Source: Solea solea (Eukaryota > Chordata > Actinopteri > Pleuronectiformes > Soleidae). From it: a DNA stretch of 64,000 nucleotides. The stretch lies in assembly GCF_958295425.1 (NCBI RefSeq), contig NC_081151.1, positions 23,570,799 through 23,634,798 on the forward strand. The letters run 5' to 3'. The translations under genes were made by a program, and so were the position numbers. This document shows, one piece after another, positions 1 to 11,815 of the stretch. Numbering within the stretch: position 1 is the first letter of the stretch; every line of letters begins with the position of its first letter. Under the pieces are notes generated by a model. That model was not told the DNA's origin, ran no database searches, and saw only the letters and a list, made by a program, of their open reading frames with translations.

Positions 1-200
1 TTAATCAGCGTCTTACATCACACAGTGAACAGCTAGCTGCGCTGATTAGCCTAGCCCCGCCGTGTGACTGACACACACACACACACACACACACAGTGTA
101 GAAATACATACACGTTAAAGTGCATTCATTTATGTATTCATGCATTAACACTGATGAACACACACACACACACACTGATTTTAAGAAATATGTAAATGAG

Positions 201-232
<32 letters not shown>

Positions 233-1269
233 ATTAATTAAGACATAGTTTAAAGTTTAACGATTGTTTTTAAGAACACTTTTCCAGACTGTAAGAGAAT
301 TTAACAACAATAATAGTCACAATTATTGATTATTAAGACACCACTTTTATTAACTTTGTTTATCTAATTGTCTTTAGTTCATTTCATCTTTAAATATAAT
401 ATAATATAATATAAATGTGAACTCTTCTGTGACCATCGCTCGTGCTCCGACTTCTCGTTACACCGTTTGTGATGATGATGTTAAAGCAGGCCGCTGACTC
501 CTGATTGGTCTTCCCGGGGGGGTGGGGGGGGGGCGGGGTTAACGAGGAAAAAAAACCCAGCAAAATGGGCACCAGGCGAGGTCAAGATGGCAGCGTCCCA
601 CATGTGAGATGTTTGGCTTTGTTTGTGTAGTTGAAGCTTCTGCAGTTATTAACTCGATAAGTCAATGAACACACACACACACACACACACACAGAGAGAG
701 AGAGTGTCTCTAAATGATGAAAGTGTGTAGAAAGCAGAGTTTATCTGAAGAAAGTGAGTCGAGCCGCTCGTACTTTTGATCCTTGTCACTGCTCTCAGTG
801 GGAAGCCATTGATTTCTGGCAGAAAGAGGCTGTGAGCTTCTGGAGAAATGAAGATTGGAAATATTGATAGCAGCTATTTGTATGGAGAGAGAGAGAGAGA
901 GAGAGGGGGGGGGGAGAGGGAGGCTAAATGGAGAGAGAGGGGGGGGACTCCATTTTAAGAGAAGTCGACTCCATTTCAGCCATCATTTGTCTGTTTTTGG
1001 CGTTTGGACTCGTAAATGGCTTCGATTTCTGTGCTGCAGCTTATTACTGTAAGACTGGATGAGAAAGCAGCATGGGTCAACACAGGACACACACACACAT
1101 TCAAAGGTTCATCATTTTACTTTTGAGGCAATTTTTGTTTCATCTAAATCCCAAAATCACGTCGTTCTAATCTGCAAACTTCATCATCATCATCGTCACT
1201 GTTACTTTGGTTCCTGGTTGAAACTCACCAGAAACTCACGAGTGATTTCAAAGTCGTTAAGAGTGACTT

Positions 1270-1345
1270 TAACCCTTAAAAAACATACTCATTTGTTCCT
1301 AGTGGCAGAAAATGTCACCTTCCCGAAAAGTCACACAGTTCATTT
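1270..1345. mobile_element. Dispersed repeat family B fragment
   Basis: It contains ACTCATTTGTTCCTAGTGGC followed by AGAAAATGTCACCTTCCC, shared with 58135-58190 and, inverted, with 15505-15540. Confidence 0.75.
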
Positions 1346-1487
1346 AACACAATAGCACAATACGCAACATTCAGCTTGGATAGACGTCGGAAACAAATAA
1401 TCTCATTCACAATTTCATTTGATGCATTTAAAGAACAAATAAACACATTAATGTGGACTTACAAAAAGCATCTCCTGCAACCCAGCT

Positions 1488-1527
1488 GTGGGTCCCGACC
1501 CAGTGTTTGGGAACCACCGCAGGAGAC
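1488..1527. mobile_element. hAT-like terminal fragment
   Basis: It reads GTGGGTCCCGACCCAGTGTT then TGGGAACCACCGC, the common hAT-family end motif (GGGTC-CGACCC...TTTGGGAACCAC). A related piece lies at 9123-9166 and a weaker one at 62137-62165. Confidence 0.55.
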
Positions 1528-1824
1528 GACAAATGCAAAAAAACACGTTAATAATAAAAGAAATAAAAGACAATAAGATATGCTATGACAACATATAAAA
1601 ATCTACATCTTACATTTTATAATCTGTCTGCTCTGTCCTCTCTCACACCTCCTCCTCCTCCTCCTCCTCCACCTCCACCTGCCTGCTCTTAATTGAATTA
1701 GCGCTCTTTAAAGATACGACGTGGGCCAAACGTTCCTGCAGCAGGCCCCGGGCCTCTGATGACTCTCTATTGTAGTGGAGACGCTGTGGGGGCCACACAC
1801 ACAGAGTTTTAATGGAATGAGCCC

Positions 1825-1858
<34 letters not shown>

Positions 1859-2018
1859 CTAACGTCTCTCTCTGGAAGGTTAAACTCTGTCTGTCTCTGG
1901 TTTTTCATGCGTCTTATTCTCTGAGCTAAATATCATCAACATCCTTTTAACAAATCAAAGACATGTTTGTTTGTTTTACCGTAACTTTAGACCTAAAAAT
2001 ATAACGTTATGTTACTTT

Positions 2019-2074
2019 GTAAACCACTCACTCTCCCACACCAAAGCCCACAGAGAAAATCACTGATTTTAACA
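2019..2074. mobile_element. MITE family A, solo terminal arm
   Basis: Only the arm GTAAACCACTCACTCTCCCA through GAGAAAATCACTGATTTTAA remains. Confidence 0.75.
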
Positions 2075-3344
2075 TCAATTAATAATTGGTAATATTGAAT
2101 GTTTTTATCACATTAATGATTTCAATGACACACACACACAGAGTGTTCCTCATCAGGACCAGGTTTTGGTCTCCATGAGGACTACTGGTCCTAAAGCGGA
2201 CAATCCTCGTTCCTTTTTGCTTTTTTATTTCCCTCCTTTTTTCTGACTGTCTCTCTCCCTCTCTCTCTCTCTCTCCCTCTCTCTCTTTCTCTCTCTCTCT
2301 CCCTCTCTCTCCTGCTGTTAAAGGTAGATGAGCTCGCCTCCCCCCCACTGTTTGTTACCCCTCCTCCCCCTCTACCTCCTCATCCCTTCATTCCTGCTCT
2401 TTGCCCTCCAGCCCTCGTCATCACTCTGTAACACATGACCCCTCCCCCTTCTGTCAGTCAGTCCCCTGACACACACACACACACACCTGCTCGTGACCCC
2501 GCCCACCTCTCTCCGCCGTTCTTTAATTGATTTGTGAGCTCAGAAAAAAATCACCTGTCGTTATAATTATTGACTTTTGTGGAGCAACAGACTGTGAATG
2601 TCTTTGAAGAATAATACAGACTTTCAAAATAAGAGCTCCTGACTAATAGGCAGAAAATGCACTCGGGAGAGCTGAGGACTCTCGCTGAGTGTGTGTGTGT
2701 GAGTGACATCACCGCCTGCCTCCCTGCCGTTTATGGCCCCACCCCCTCGTCATCTCTCAGACATCGATACCTGCTTCATGATGAGGATTGAAGATCCAGC
2801 AACACACCACGCGTGTGTGCGTGTGCGTTTTGAAGAGGTGTTTTCTCGTTAAGGGTCGCTCGTTAAGGCTCGCAGGCGAGTAAACAGGTGAGAGGTTTCC
2901 ACGGCAACAGCATCAACACGGCAGATCAGGAGCTTTCATCTTCATCTGCTCGGGAGGAGAAGAAAACACTTGTCTCTTTCATCTGCTGAAGGAGGGAAAA
3001 AAGTGAGAACGAAGAATAAAATCTCAGAGAGAGAGGGAGAGGCGACGAGGAGAGGAGGAGAGGAGAGAGGAGAGGTCAGGGAAGCAAAGAGAAAACGTTT
3101 AAATGATCTGAAGAAGAAATAAGAACGTCCTGCCACATCCTGTTTCTCTTCTTCTGTCATGTGTTCTTCTCATTACCACGAAAATTCAAACACTACCAAG
3201 AAATAGAGCTCTACGCCGTTTACCTGTCATTACGGTAACGCAGAGAACCCAGAGAACGTTCTCTGAAGGTTCCCAGAACTTCTCCGTTACCACTATTGTG
3301 AACGTTATGTGGAAACCACAGGAGAATGGTTCAGTTTATGGTTT

Positions 3345-3673
3345 CTCCCTAACCCTGAGGGAACGTTAGGATCCTCCCTAACTGAGGGAACGTTAGGCTC
3401 CTCCCTAACTGAGGCAACGTTAGCCTCCTCCCTAACCCTGAGGGAACGTTAGGATCCTCCCTAACTGAGGGAACGTTAGGCTCCTCCCTAACTGAGGCAC
3501 GGTTAGACTCCTCCCTAACCCTGAGGGAACGTTAGGATCCTCCCTAACTGAGGGAACGTTAGGCTCCTCCCTAACTGAGGGAACGTTAGGCTCCTCCCTA
3601 ACCCTGAGGGTACGTTAGGATCCTCCCTAACTGAGGGAACGTTAGGCTCCTCCCTAACTCTGAGGGAACGTTA
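3345..3673 (+). repeat. ~30-bp minisatellite (CTCCCTAACTGAGGGAACGTTAG type)
   Basis: Eleven or so tandem units of 29-33 bp share CTCCCTAAC, then TGAGGGAACGTTAGG. Long (with CCC inserted: aaccctgaggg) and short variants alternate roughly every third unit, which suggests a higher-order period of about 90 bp. Confidence 0.9.
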
Positions 3674-4369
3674 GGCTTTCGTTTTGAACGTTGCGTGTTA
3701 GTCGGGGGAGTTTAACTTTCATTTCTGCGGCGATGATTTCTGATTTTAAAAACTGAACCCGTCCTCGTGGAGACGTCGTGGAGACGTCGCAGAGACGTCG
3801 CGGAGACAGAGGACAGGAGCGGTGTCGTCTGCAGTAACACGTAGAGATAAAAGAAGGGACAGAGACGAGGTGATAAATGAAGAGCGGAGTGAGAGAGTGA
3901 TGAGGGTGGGGAAAAAGCTGAGGAGCCGGTGAGAGGGAGAGAACGGCGTGTGAGGTGAGGAGGAGGAGGAGTGGATGAAGATGACGGATGATAGAAAGGG
4001 TTGAAAAGACGAATGTGCAGAGAGACGCCGACGGACGGAGGGAGATGGAGTTTTATTGATGGCAGCGTTTTAAGCGTCCGCGGCGTCTTTGCTGCGCTGC
4101 ATTAGCCGCAACAGTAAATGCATTCACTCACAATAACTTCATACATCCTCGATATTTGTTTACTGCTGCTGAATATTTCAACAGCAGAGAGCTTAAGAGC
4201 AGGAGGACTTCAGCTAATGTCAGCAGGAACCCACTGTGACGAGGAACGCTTGTCTTTTAATTGAGTTTTCATTTTAAGTCTTTGAATCCCTTTTTTTTAT
4301 ATAATTTACTCAATTATTTGTTTTGTTCAAAAAACAAAAACTCAGCCAATAAAATCTACAATATCTTTA

Positions 4370-4645
4370 AGAACATGTTCTCGTCTAAGTCTAAGTTCAA
4401 ATGTCTGATTTTGTCACTTCAGCATTTAAAATCCTTCTCCTGGGTTGACCTCAGTGACACAAAGTGACCACACGAGGCAGCAGTAGACCAGCAGCTCCTG
4501 TGTCCCTGCAGCTAAAATCACTGATTTTCTCTATGGGCTTTGGTGTGTGAGAGTGAGTGGTTTATAAAAGTCTGTCTCACAGTGAGATAAAGACGTGTAC
4601 AATGTTCTGTAGATAATTCAGACTTAAACTGATGTAGATTTTGTT
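4370..4645. mobile_element. MITE family A, 5'-truncated copy
   Basis: It carries GTTCAAATGTCTGATTTTGT, GACACAAAGTGACCACACGA, and the full right arm with GGGCTTTGGTGTGTGAGAGT, then the outer segment TCTCACAGTGAGATAAAGAC. Confidence 0.8.
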
Positions 4646-4877
4646 ACAGTGAGAGTGTGTGTGTCTGTTGTAGGTAGGTTCTCTGGGTAGGGGGCGCTCA
4701 CAGCACACTTAACAATTATCAACATACAATGACAGAAGTTTGACGAGCATCATCTTTTATAGAAGACATGACACCTGTTTTTTTCCTGTTCATGTTTTCT
4801 GTTCAAAACAACATTTGAACAGCTTTTGTTTTAGTTTGAAACCCTTGGACGTCACACACACACACACACACACACAT

Positions 4878-5043
4878 CTCGTCCCTCTGTCCCTCGAGGC
4901 CTCCACTTGTCCTCTGTCTCTTTGTCCTTTAGGCGTCTAATTGGGCGCCTGTTTATAAAAGGAAAGGTGTGAAGTAGAGGGAATTCCCATAATGCTCTTT
5001 TACTGGGAGAGTGGACAATGGCTGCTAATTGGTTCCTATTAGC
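4878..5043. repeat. 166-bp duplicated block, copy 1
   Basis: This block is identical to 57376-57541 except for one base (cgtctAatt versus cgtctCatt). It is bounded on the left by (CA)n in both copies. It contains GTTTATAAAAGG, ATTCCCATAATGC and GGACAATGGCTGCTAATTGG. It does not resemble the MITE families in the window. Confidence 0.95.
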
Positions 5044-5309
5044 GGAGAGAGGTGAGAGAGAGGGGGACACTTAAGACATTTAAAGAGAAGAGGGGCATTA
5101 TGGGTAGACAGTGTGAGCAGTGTGGAATGTTGAAATGACTAAACAACATGTGAGTGTTTTGTATTTGTTGTGTTACCGTGGGAATGAGTGAAACAAGCTC
5201 TGACTCACATCAACAACAAACAACTGCAATGATGTGTGGGATTGACTCATGTGTTTACTGAGGTTTTTTTTAGGGCAGCAGTCTGTTTGTAGCCTGGTTC
5301 AGCATGACG

Positions 5310-5497
5310 TAAACCACTCACTCTCCCACACCAAAGCCCATAGAGAAAACCAGTGATTTTAGCTCGCGGGGACACAGGAGCTGCTGGTCCTCTGCTGCCT
5401 CGTGTGGTCACTTTGTGTCACTGAGGTCAATCTAAAGAAGGATTTCAAATGCTGAATTGACAAAATAAGACATTTGAACTTAGTGATGGAGGCAGCA

Positions 5498-5530
<33 letters not shown>

Positions 5531-5640
5531 ATGTTAAAATCACTGATTTTCTCTGTGGTCTTTGGTGTGGGAGAGTGAGTGGTTTACAAACTTCAGTTTC
5601 CTGTTGGAAAAGTCTGAAAAACAGTGAGATAAAGACGTTG
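5310..5640. mobile_element. Palindromic MITE family A, near-complete copy
   Basis: It begins GTAAACCACTCACTCTCCCA and ends with the inverted form (GGGAGAGTGAGTGGTTTAC). Inner ends are GAGAAAACCAGTGATTTTA / TAAAATCACTGATTTTCTC. The middle carries CTGCTGCCTCGTGTGGTCAC and GTGATGGAGGCAGCAG. A (TG)n tract sits at 5502-5529. No coding capacity is visible. It is probably a non-autonomous DNA transposon. Confidence 0.85.
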
Positions 5641-7636
5641 TTCGTAGATTTCTTTTGGTCCTTGAAACTGAAGTCTGTAGATCTCTGAGGAAAAACCCCA
5701 ACATTAGAGGAAATCCTTATAGGATTTTGTGAGAAGTAAAATCTCTTCAGGTTCATGATTTAACTGTTGCCGCTTCTAAGCAGCTTCATTCATTCATTCA
5801 TCCTGGTTAAAAGAAAAGGTTTAAATAGCATCATCTAAGCACAGGTGTGGTCCTGCATCATCCTCTCACTTCACTCTGCTTCTCCCTTTTCCTCGTACTT
5901 TACTTGTTCCCCAAAAAAGTTTCACTCTCTAACAAGACTCTTAGGACGAGGAGGAGGAGGAGGAGGAGGAGGAGGAGGTGGTTGTGGGTTTAGCCTTGTT
6001 TCATCGGACCTGGAGTCTGAGTGAAGGACCCTGGACGTGTCTCCAGATCCCAGACTGGGAATCCCAGGCCTTGACTTTAGAGGACAAGGTTGTAGAAAAG
6101 TGAAGAAAAGGAACTCACTGTAGAAGAGACTTCTGTCAACAAACCTCTGCGGCAGGAAGTGCTCCACAACTGTGGACCAAGAGAGAGAAGATGGAGGGAG
6201 GGAGGGAGGGAGGAAGGTGAGAGAGGAGTTATTGTAGCTGTAGGCACAGGCGTTTGTGTGTGTGTGTGTGTGTGTAAACTGTCAACAGGAATTCATTAGG
6301 CTCGTTGTGTGATAACGAGTGCTTGTGGTTTTAATTGACTTAATCAACAAATAGAATTAATCAGAGATTTCTAATTAATGGTAATTGATTGAAATATCCA
6401 CCGGGTCACCGTGAACATTCACGTCCTCTCGTTTCCTCCTTCCTCTCATTTGTCTTTCAGGTCTCGCTCTTCATTTCATTTTCCTCGGCAAAGTCGTCGT
6501 GATGAACACGTGCACTACGTCTGGTTCATGTACGTTTAACTTAAACTTTAGCCCCTCCCACTTTCAATTTCCTACGCCCATTCACTGAAACACTTTCAGA
6601 CGTTCATTTTCACAAGGTCACTAAAAGACGTGAGTTAAAAACATCATTTATTTACAACAATAATAATAATAATAATAATTTAATCCAGTTTGTTTTTGTA
6701 AAGGTCAAATAAAAGACAAATAAAACTCAGTTAAACCTCATTAACCCCTCTGTTCTTACGTCTGATTACTTTTTAAAATTGATCGTAAACTTTACACGGT
6801 TATTTAAAGCTTAATTAAAGAAGCAGAAAATTAAAAGTGTTTTAATTTCTTAAGTTTTAATGAGCGTTCTCCGTCCTCGTGCACGTCTGTGTGAACAAAC
6901 TGTGACGTGAAAGTCACTTGTTCTGTGTTTATCTGTCACTTCTTTTGACGTATGAATGTCATTTTGTTATGATCACATGATTATGTTCCTCTCTTCTGAT
7001 TGGCTCTCCCTCCAGGTAGATCCGCCTCACCTCTGATTGGTTCTCTCCATCCTCACATTTTCCAAGTGTTTTTATCTGTTGACGAAAGTGTCGGTTGTTT
7101 TTTTGTCACGTCAACTTTAGTTTAATTTAATTAACGTCTGGATAATGAAGTGACATTGACTAATATTTATTAGTCATCATTTTATTATTATTAGTCAAAC
7201 ACTCAGCCCCGCCCCCTTTAGATGCTCATTTGCCTCCAGGTCATTTGAGTTTGAAAATAAAACTGTAGCTGAAGACAAACCACCTCGTCTCTCCTCCGTC
7301 ATTTCCTTCCATCCTTCCATCCTTCCCCCTCTCTCCCTCTCTCCCTCTCTCCCTCTTCACAGCAGGTCTCTGTAATTAGATTGTGGAGATGAGGAGGTGG
7401 AGGAGAGTTAAGAGGATTTTGTTTTTAAGGAGAAGGAGACTTAAGGAAAGAGAGAGAGAGATAGAGGTGAAGAGGGAATTAGAGGAAGGGAAGAGCAGAT
7501 CCTCTTGTTTTTCTTTGTTTATCCTGATTCAGTCACACTCACTGGAAGAGGCTTGAGTGACAGGAAAACCTGGAGAGTAAATGAAGAGATAAAGTCACTG
7601 CTTCTTCACATTTGTCCTTCCTGTCGCTCGACCTTG

Positions 7637-7678
<42 letters not shown>

Positions 7679-7829
7679 GTCAGCTTGTTTTTGTTGGTCT
7701 CCAGTGATAGAGAAGAAGAAGAAGAAGAAGAAGAAGGAGAAGAAGGAGAGAATGAGGTGCTGAGTGTATAAAGAACCTGTGAGTGCTCCTTGAGTTATTA
7801 TAATCTGAAGTAAAAGATGGAGGATTGAG

Positions 7830-8100
7830 CCATGATGGCTTTCATCTGGAAGGTTGGGGTTGGAAGGGTTCAATTCCTGGCTCTGCTCGTCTACATGTGT
7901 CCTTGAGCAGAGACACTGAAGCCCATGTTGCAGCGTGTGAATAAGTGAGTGAAAGACGTGTGAATGGGTGAAAACTGGAGTGTGAAGCTTGTGTCTTTAT
8001 TCTCCTGTGTGGGACTTGGTTCTTGCTCATGGGCGCCTCAGCGCTTCAAACCATGACTGCCTGTCCATGTGTCCTCTGGCTGCAGATCCAAACACTGACA
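7830..8100 (+). mobile_element. Degraded tRNA-derived SINE-like sequence
   Basis: It has a B-box-like GGTTCAATTCC at 7868-7878, followed by TGTGTCCTTGAGCAGAGACA and tgaatgggtgaaa, a body typical of fish tRNA-type SINEs. The A-box region is poorly kept. Confidence 0.55.
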
Positions 8101-8453
8101 TGTTCTGAGTAAGTTCTACATGGATCAGAGCTTTCAGATTCTGCTGACTCAGCGTCGTCACAGGTCAATTTTTTCTCTCCTTCTCGTCTTTTTCATTTCC
8201 TGTCTGTGGTTTTCTCGTGGTCTTTGTCCGTTTCTTTCTTTCTTTCACTTCTTTCTCTTTAATCCTGTCTCTGTCTGCTCCTCTGTTCCTCCGCTCTGAC
8301 CTTACAGTAGCTCACTTTACTTTGTCTCTGCAGCCGCTCCAACACTTTCCATGTGTTTGGGAAGAAAAGCTTTTCTGCAAATATTTGTCCGACTGTGTCT
8401 GTAGAGCCTTCTGAGTCAATACCAGCCCAGCCAGGCTCAACCAGCCGCAGACA

Positions 8454-8454
<1 letters not shown>

Positions 8455-8499
<45 letters not shown>

Positions 8500-8522
8500 C
8501 ACACACACGCACACACGCGCAC
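8455..8522. repeat. (CA)n microsatellite with CACT/CACG interruptions
   Basis: About 68 bp. Confidence 0.97.
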
Positions 8523-9251
8523 AGAGGGATCAGTGCATAAAAACCAGCGGTGCAGAAACAATAGAGACTTAGGATTCTCCGTTTCTCCTCTCTGACTAAA
8601 AATAAACTCTGGGAGGAAAAAGTGAAGCTGCTCAAACCTCAGTCTGTTCATTTAGTGATTTATGGTTATACACATTTACAAACACCAAACACATCCAACA
8701 CTAAAGTTCAGGGTAACTCAGAGATAAGAGGGACTGCATTAGTGATGAAAAGGGATCACATGTGGAAATGATACACTTTATTTGAAGTAAAAAGTTGGGA
8801 AAATCCGACATTAAGACAGAATATACATATATATATACTGTATATATATTTATATATAATATGTATGTATGTATGTATGTACATATTTTTTGTTTTTATG
8901 AGCTTCAAACATACATCTTTGCCTTCTTCATAAGTAAACCAAACCATCGCAGTGTATTGACAACATTTACCATCATGAACCAAATCACAACATAAACCCT
9001 GATACATTGTTTATTCAATTAATTAAAACTTCTTACTACTTATTAAAACTTCTACTTAAAAATCTGAACTCAAATGTTGGCAAAGTTCTGCCAAATTCAT
9101 TTTGGAGACCCAAAGAAAGTCTCCAGTGACCCATCCGTGGGCCTCGACCCAGTGTTTGGGAGTCCTTTTTGACACATTTGCACGGCGGAGTGTTTGGACC
9201 TGTGTGCGACGAGGAAATCAGAGTCAGACTTTGAGGTTCAGTGAAGTTAAA

Positions 9252-9288
<37 letters not shown>

Positions 9289-9399
9289 CACTTGTTTGTC
9301 GCACACAGACAGAATCACTCAGTCGTTTTGTTGTTGTTTAGAGTCTGAACTCTCAGTGTAATACACACCTCCTCCTCCTCCTGTGTGGAATAAATTCAT

Positions 9400-10060
9400 C
9401 TGCACACACAGACGCACACACAGACACACACACACACACACAGACACACACACACGCACAGACGCACACACGCACAGACACACACACACAGAGTGGGGCT
9501 TGTCCTCTTGATCCTGTCTGCTGTATTCTGCATCTCCATCTCCTGTTTAGACAACAAGACGCGCCACAAATATGCTAAACTGAAGAGAGCGAGCGAGACG
9601 AGATGAAAGACAGAGGGAGACGAGTGTGTGTGTGTGTGTGTGTGTGAGAGAGAAGTTAGAGAGAGAGACAGACAAAGTCCCATTCCATTGTAATAGTGTT
9701 AAATATTTATTGGAAAAATGTAAAGAAAATGTAAAGGAAGTGCTTTTCGGCGAGCTCGCAGGATTAACATAAATAGTTTGGGGCTTGGACGTGTTTGGAC
9801 GCCACCACAGAGGAGAGAGGACGCTGTCCTCTGTCACACACACACACACACCCAGAGGGAGAGAGACACAAGCAGAGACAGACAGACAGACAGAGAGACA
9901 CAGAGAGACAGAGACACAGGGAGAGAGTCACAGACAGACAGACACAGAGAGACACAGAGGAAAATACATGCAGTTGTTGACACACACACACAGACACAGA
10001 CACAGACACAGACACACATGCATATGTAAACATTCCAACACACACACACACACAGACAGA
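9400..10060. repeat. Cluster of CA, CAGA and GACA microsatellites
   Basis: Compound tracts occur at 9403-9491, 9624-9645, 9835-9985 and 9980-10060, separated by short unique sequence. The unique part 9680-9785 is a candidate conserved island. Confidence 0.95.
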
Positions 10061-10492
10061 GGCTGACCTTTGCGTGTGCGGCTCATCAGCATATAGAGGT
10101 TTCTAATGGGCTGTGCCAGTCGTGCTGTGTGTCTGTGTTTTGCATGTGTTAGACAGGAGCAGAATCAGCTGTTGTCACTGATGTTGCTGCTGATGAACGG
10201 ACGATCTGTGAGCTCAGACTCACTTCATGCTAATGAGACGCTCCACACCGCCACAACTTCACTCAAGTCAACTGAGAGCGCCGGAATAAATGAATAAGAA
10301 CAAACTTGGGCAGTGTTTTTAGGATAAAAGATGAGGGAGAGATTAACAGTCAAGTGTGTTGGTCATGTGACGCTTCACCGCTTCCTGTCAAAACATCTGT
10401 GTTCAACACAAACACGCTCCCACTGGTGTCTGAAAGTAGGAGGTACTGACTGATGAGGTGCTGTGAGCGCCCCCTGCTGCTGAGAACCAGCC

Positions 10493-10505
10493 TGACACTC
10501 ACTCT

Positions 10506-10545
<40 letters not shown>

Positions 10546-10760
10546 AAAGCCCATAGAGAAAATCAGTGATTTTAAAGAAAGTTCAAATGTCTGATTTTGA
10601 CAATTCGGCTTTAGAAATTCTTCCTTCTGATTAAAATCAGTGACACAAAGTGACCACACGAGGCAGCAGTAGACCAGCAGCTGCTGTGTCCCCGCCAGCT
10701 AAAATCATTCATTTTCTCTATGGGCTTTGGTGTGGCAGAGTGAGTGGTTTACAGACAGTG
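10493..10760. mobile_element. MITE family A copy with (CA)n inside its terminal repeat
   Basis: The terminal sequence CTCTCCCACACCAAAGCCC is interrupted by (CA)n at 10507-10545, exactly at its own CACAC. The rest matches other copies, including the right arm GGGCTTTGGTGTGGCAGAGT. Confidence 0.85.
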
Positions 10761-10879
10761 ATGCAGTCTTTTGTTAATATCACTCCTCGTCCAACAACAT
10801 GTCGATGTCACCTCAGTGTTGTTATTTCAGTGATGACTTTAGGACACTTTTGTTCACGCTGTTGTTGTGTTTCTTTCAG

Positions 10880-10963
10880 TCTCTGTGTGCAGAGGTGCGA
10901 GCTCGACGTCGAGGAGTTTCCTCCGTCCTGAAGCTCTGCCAGAAGCTGCTGCAGCAAAGCCAG
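10880..10963 (+). CDS. akap6: akap6 exon: spectrin-like repeat 3, internal part (28 codons)
   Basis: This is an 84-bp internal exon, phase 0 at both ends. It follows a pyrimidine-rich acceptor (tttctttcag) and ends in CAG before a gtgggt donor. It reads SLCAEVRARRRGV, then SSVLKLCQKLLQQSQ. I recognise this as the basic, Leu-rich helix of the mammalian AKAP6 spectrin-like repeat that precedes the block LERRWEAIVMQA. In mammals the third spectrin-like repeat of mAKAP binds nesprin-1alpha and so targets the scaffold to the nuclear envelope of muscle cells. That role here is inferred from the family. The upstream exons of this repeat were not found, so the first helix is not accounted for. The frame continues into 11663-11815 without a shift, which supports both junctions. 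Confidence 0.85.
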
Positions 10964-11662
10964 GTGGGTAAAAAAAACAACCTCACTGGACTGAGACACT
11001 AAAGCTGGGGTAGGCAACACATGATCAGTAATAACCTTTGATCAGAAATAATCGCTCTGTTTTTCTGATTTTGACCAATCAATAGGAGTGAGGGCGCCTC
11101 CTACTGGCTGTTTTACTAAGCAGCCCCACATACACACACTCCTTCAGTCGCTAACAGTGGTCATTCCATGATTGGTACCAGCTGCCTACACTGCAAAGAC
11201 TTTAAACTAGAAATTAAAAAGTGTGGGACCTAGAATTGAACCTTGTGGAACACCGTAATCCAATTTGCAGTTTTTTACTTGAACATCTATCAATAATTAA
11301 ACACTTTCACATCTTAAAATTAATCAAAAATAAACTGACATGATTTTTACAATCTGTAAATTCATATTTTTTAAGTGGGTGGAGCCTTTCAGAGATGAAG
11401 GGATTCATTTGTGTGGTGTTTTAAATGTGTTTGTCTGGTGGGAGGAGTTTAGGACGGAGGACATTCGTATTTCACCAAGAGGAGACGAGATTAAAAACAA
11501 TCAATGCTCTCTCTCTCTCGCTCTCTCGCTCTCTCTCTCTCTCTCCCTCTCTCCCTTCATTGATCTCGCCTACCGCAGCTTTAATTATATGATTAATACA
11601 ACCATTTGCATTTTAATTCTGATCAAACTTCCCCCCCCCCCATCCCCACGATCCGGGAACAG
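10964..11662 (+). other. akap6: akap6 intron
   Basis: This is a 699-bp phase-0 intron (gtgggt...aacag). It contains a segment near 11005-11100 that looks like the end of a hAT-type element (ctggggtaggcaac), a (CT)n tract at 11511-11548 and a run of about 13 C just before the acceptor. I saw no coding signal in it. Confidence 0.7.
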
Positions 11663-11815
11663 TCGGGCCCCATGGCGGAGGTGGGCCCTGAGGCGGAGCA
11701 GCACCGGGAGGCCCTGCAGCTGCTGTCAATCAACCTGGAGCGGAGGTGGGAGGCGATCGTGATGCAGGCGCTGCAGTGGCAGAACCGACTGAAGAGGGAG
11801 CTGGGAGAGCAGCAG
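11663..11815 (+). CDS. akap6: akap6 exon: last helix of spectrin-like repeat 3 (51 codons)
   Basis: This 153-bp exon is phase 0 at both ends. The donor CAG|gttag at 11815 is clear. The acceptor is placed at aacag (11662) because it is the only AG in frame between the C-run and the conserved sequence; it is not a textbook acceptor. The peptide runs SGPMAEVGPEAEQHREALQL and then LLSINLERRWEAIVMQALQW QNRLKRELGEQQ. The core NLERRWEAIVMQA-QWQ-RL is diagnostic of AKAP6 in vertebrates and forms the closing helix of the nesprin-binding repeat. The Ala/Glu-rich linker at the start is less conserved. The next exon supplies the EPGLVDL motif that follows this helix in mammals. Confidence 0.85.

Larger units (their letters stand above)
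1..10879 (+). other. akap6: akap6 intron (5' portion of window), no exon recognised
   Basis: This stretch precedes the first akap6 exon I can identify. I read through it for splice-bounded open frames resembling spectrin repeats and found none, so I interpret it as one or more akap6 introns. It holds many (CA)n/(TG)n and (CT)n tracts, a minisatellite at 3345-3673, several MITE copies, a degraded SINE near 7.8-8.1 kb and a few unique islands (1-70, 440-610, 775-885, 4030-4250, 9680-9785). A small exon could be missed. Confidence 0.6.

Noticed and set aside
7868..7878. tRNA gene suggested by a B-box-like GGTTCAATTCC
   Set aside because: No foldable acceptor or anticodon arms were found. The following sequence is SINE-like.
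10106..10297. Possible additional akap6 exon (frame with RQEQNQLLSLMLLLMNG)
   Set aside because: It lacks a convincing acceptor/donor pair in a phase consistent with the next exon, and I see no similarity to spectrin-repeat sequence.
11185..11340. Possible LINE remnant (gacctagaattgaaccttgtggaacacc)
   Set aside because: It is reminiscent of fish retroposon sequence but too short and degraded to classify.
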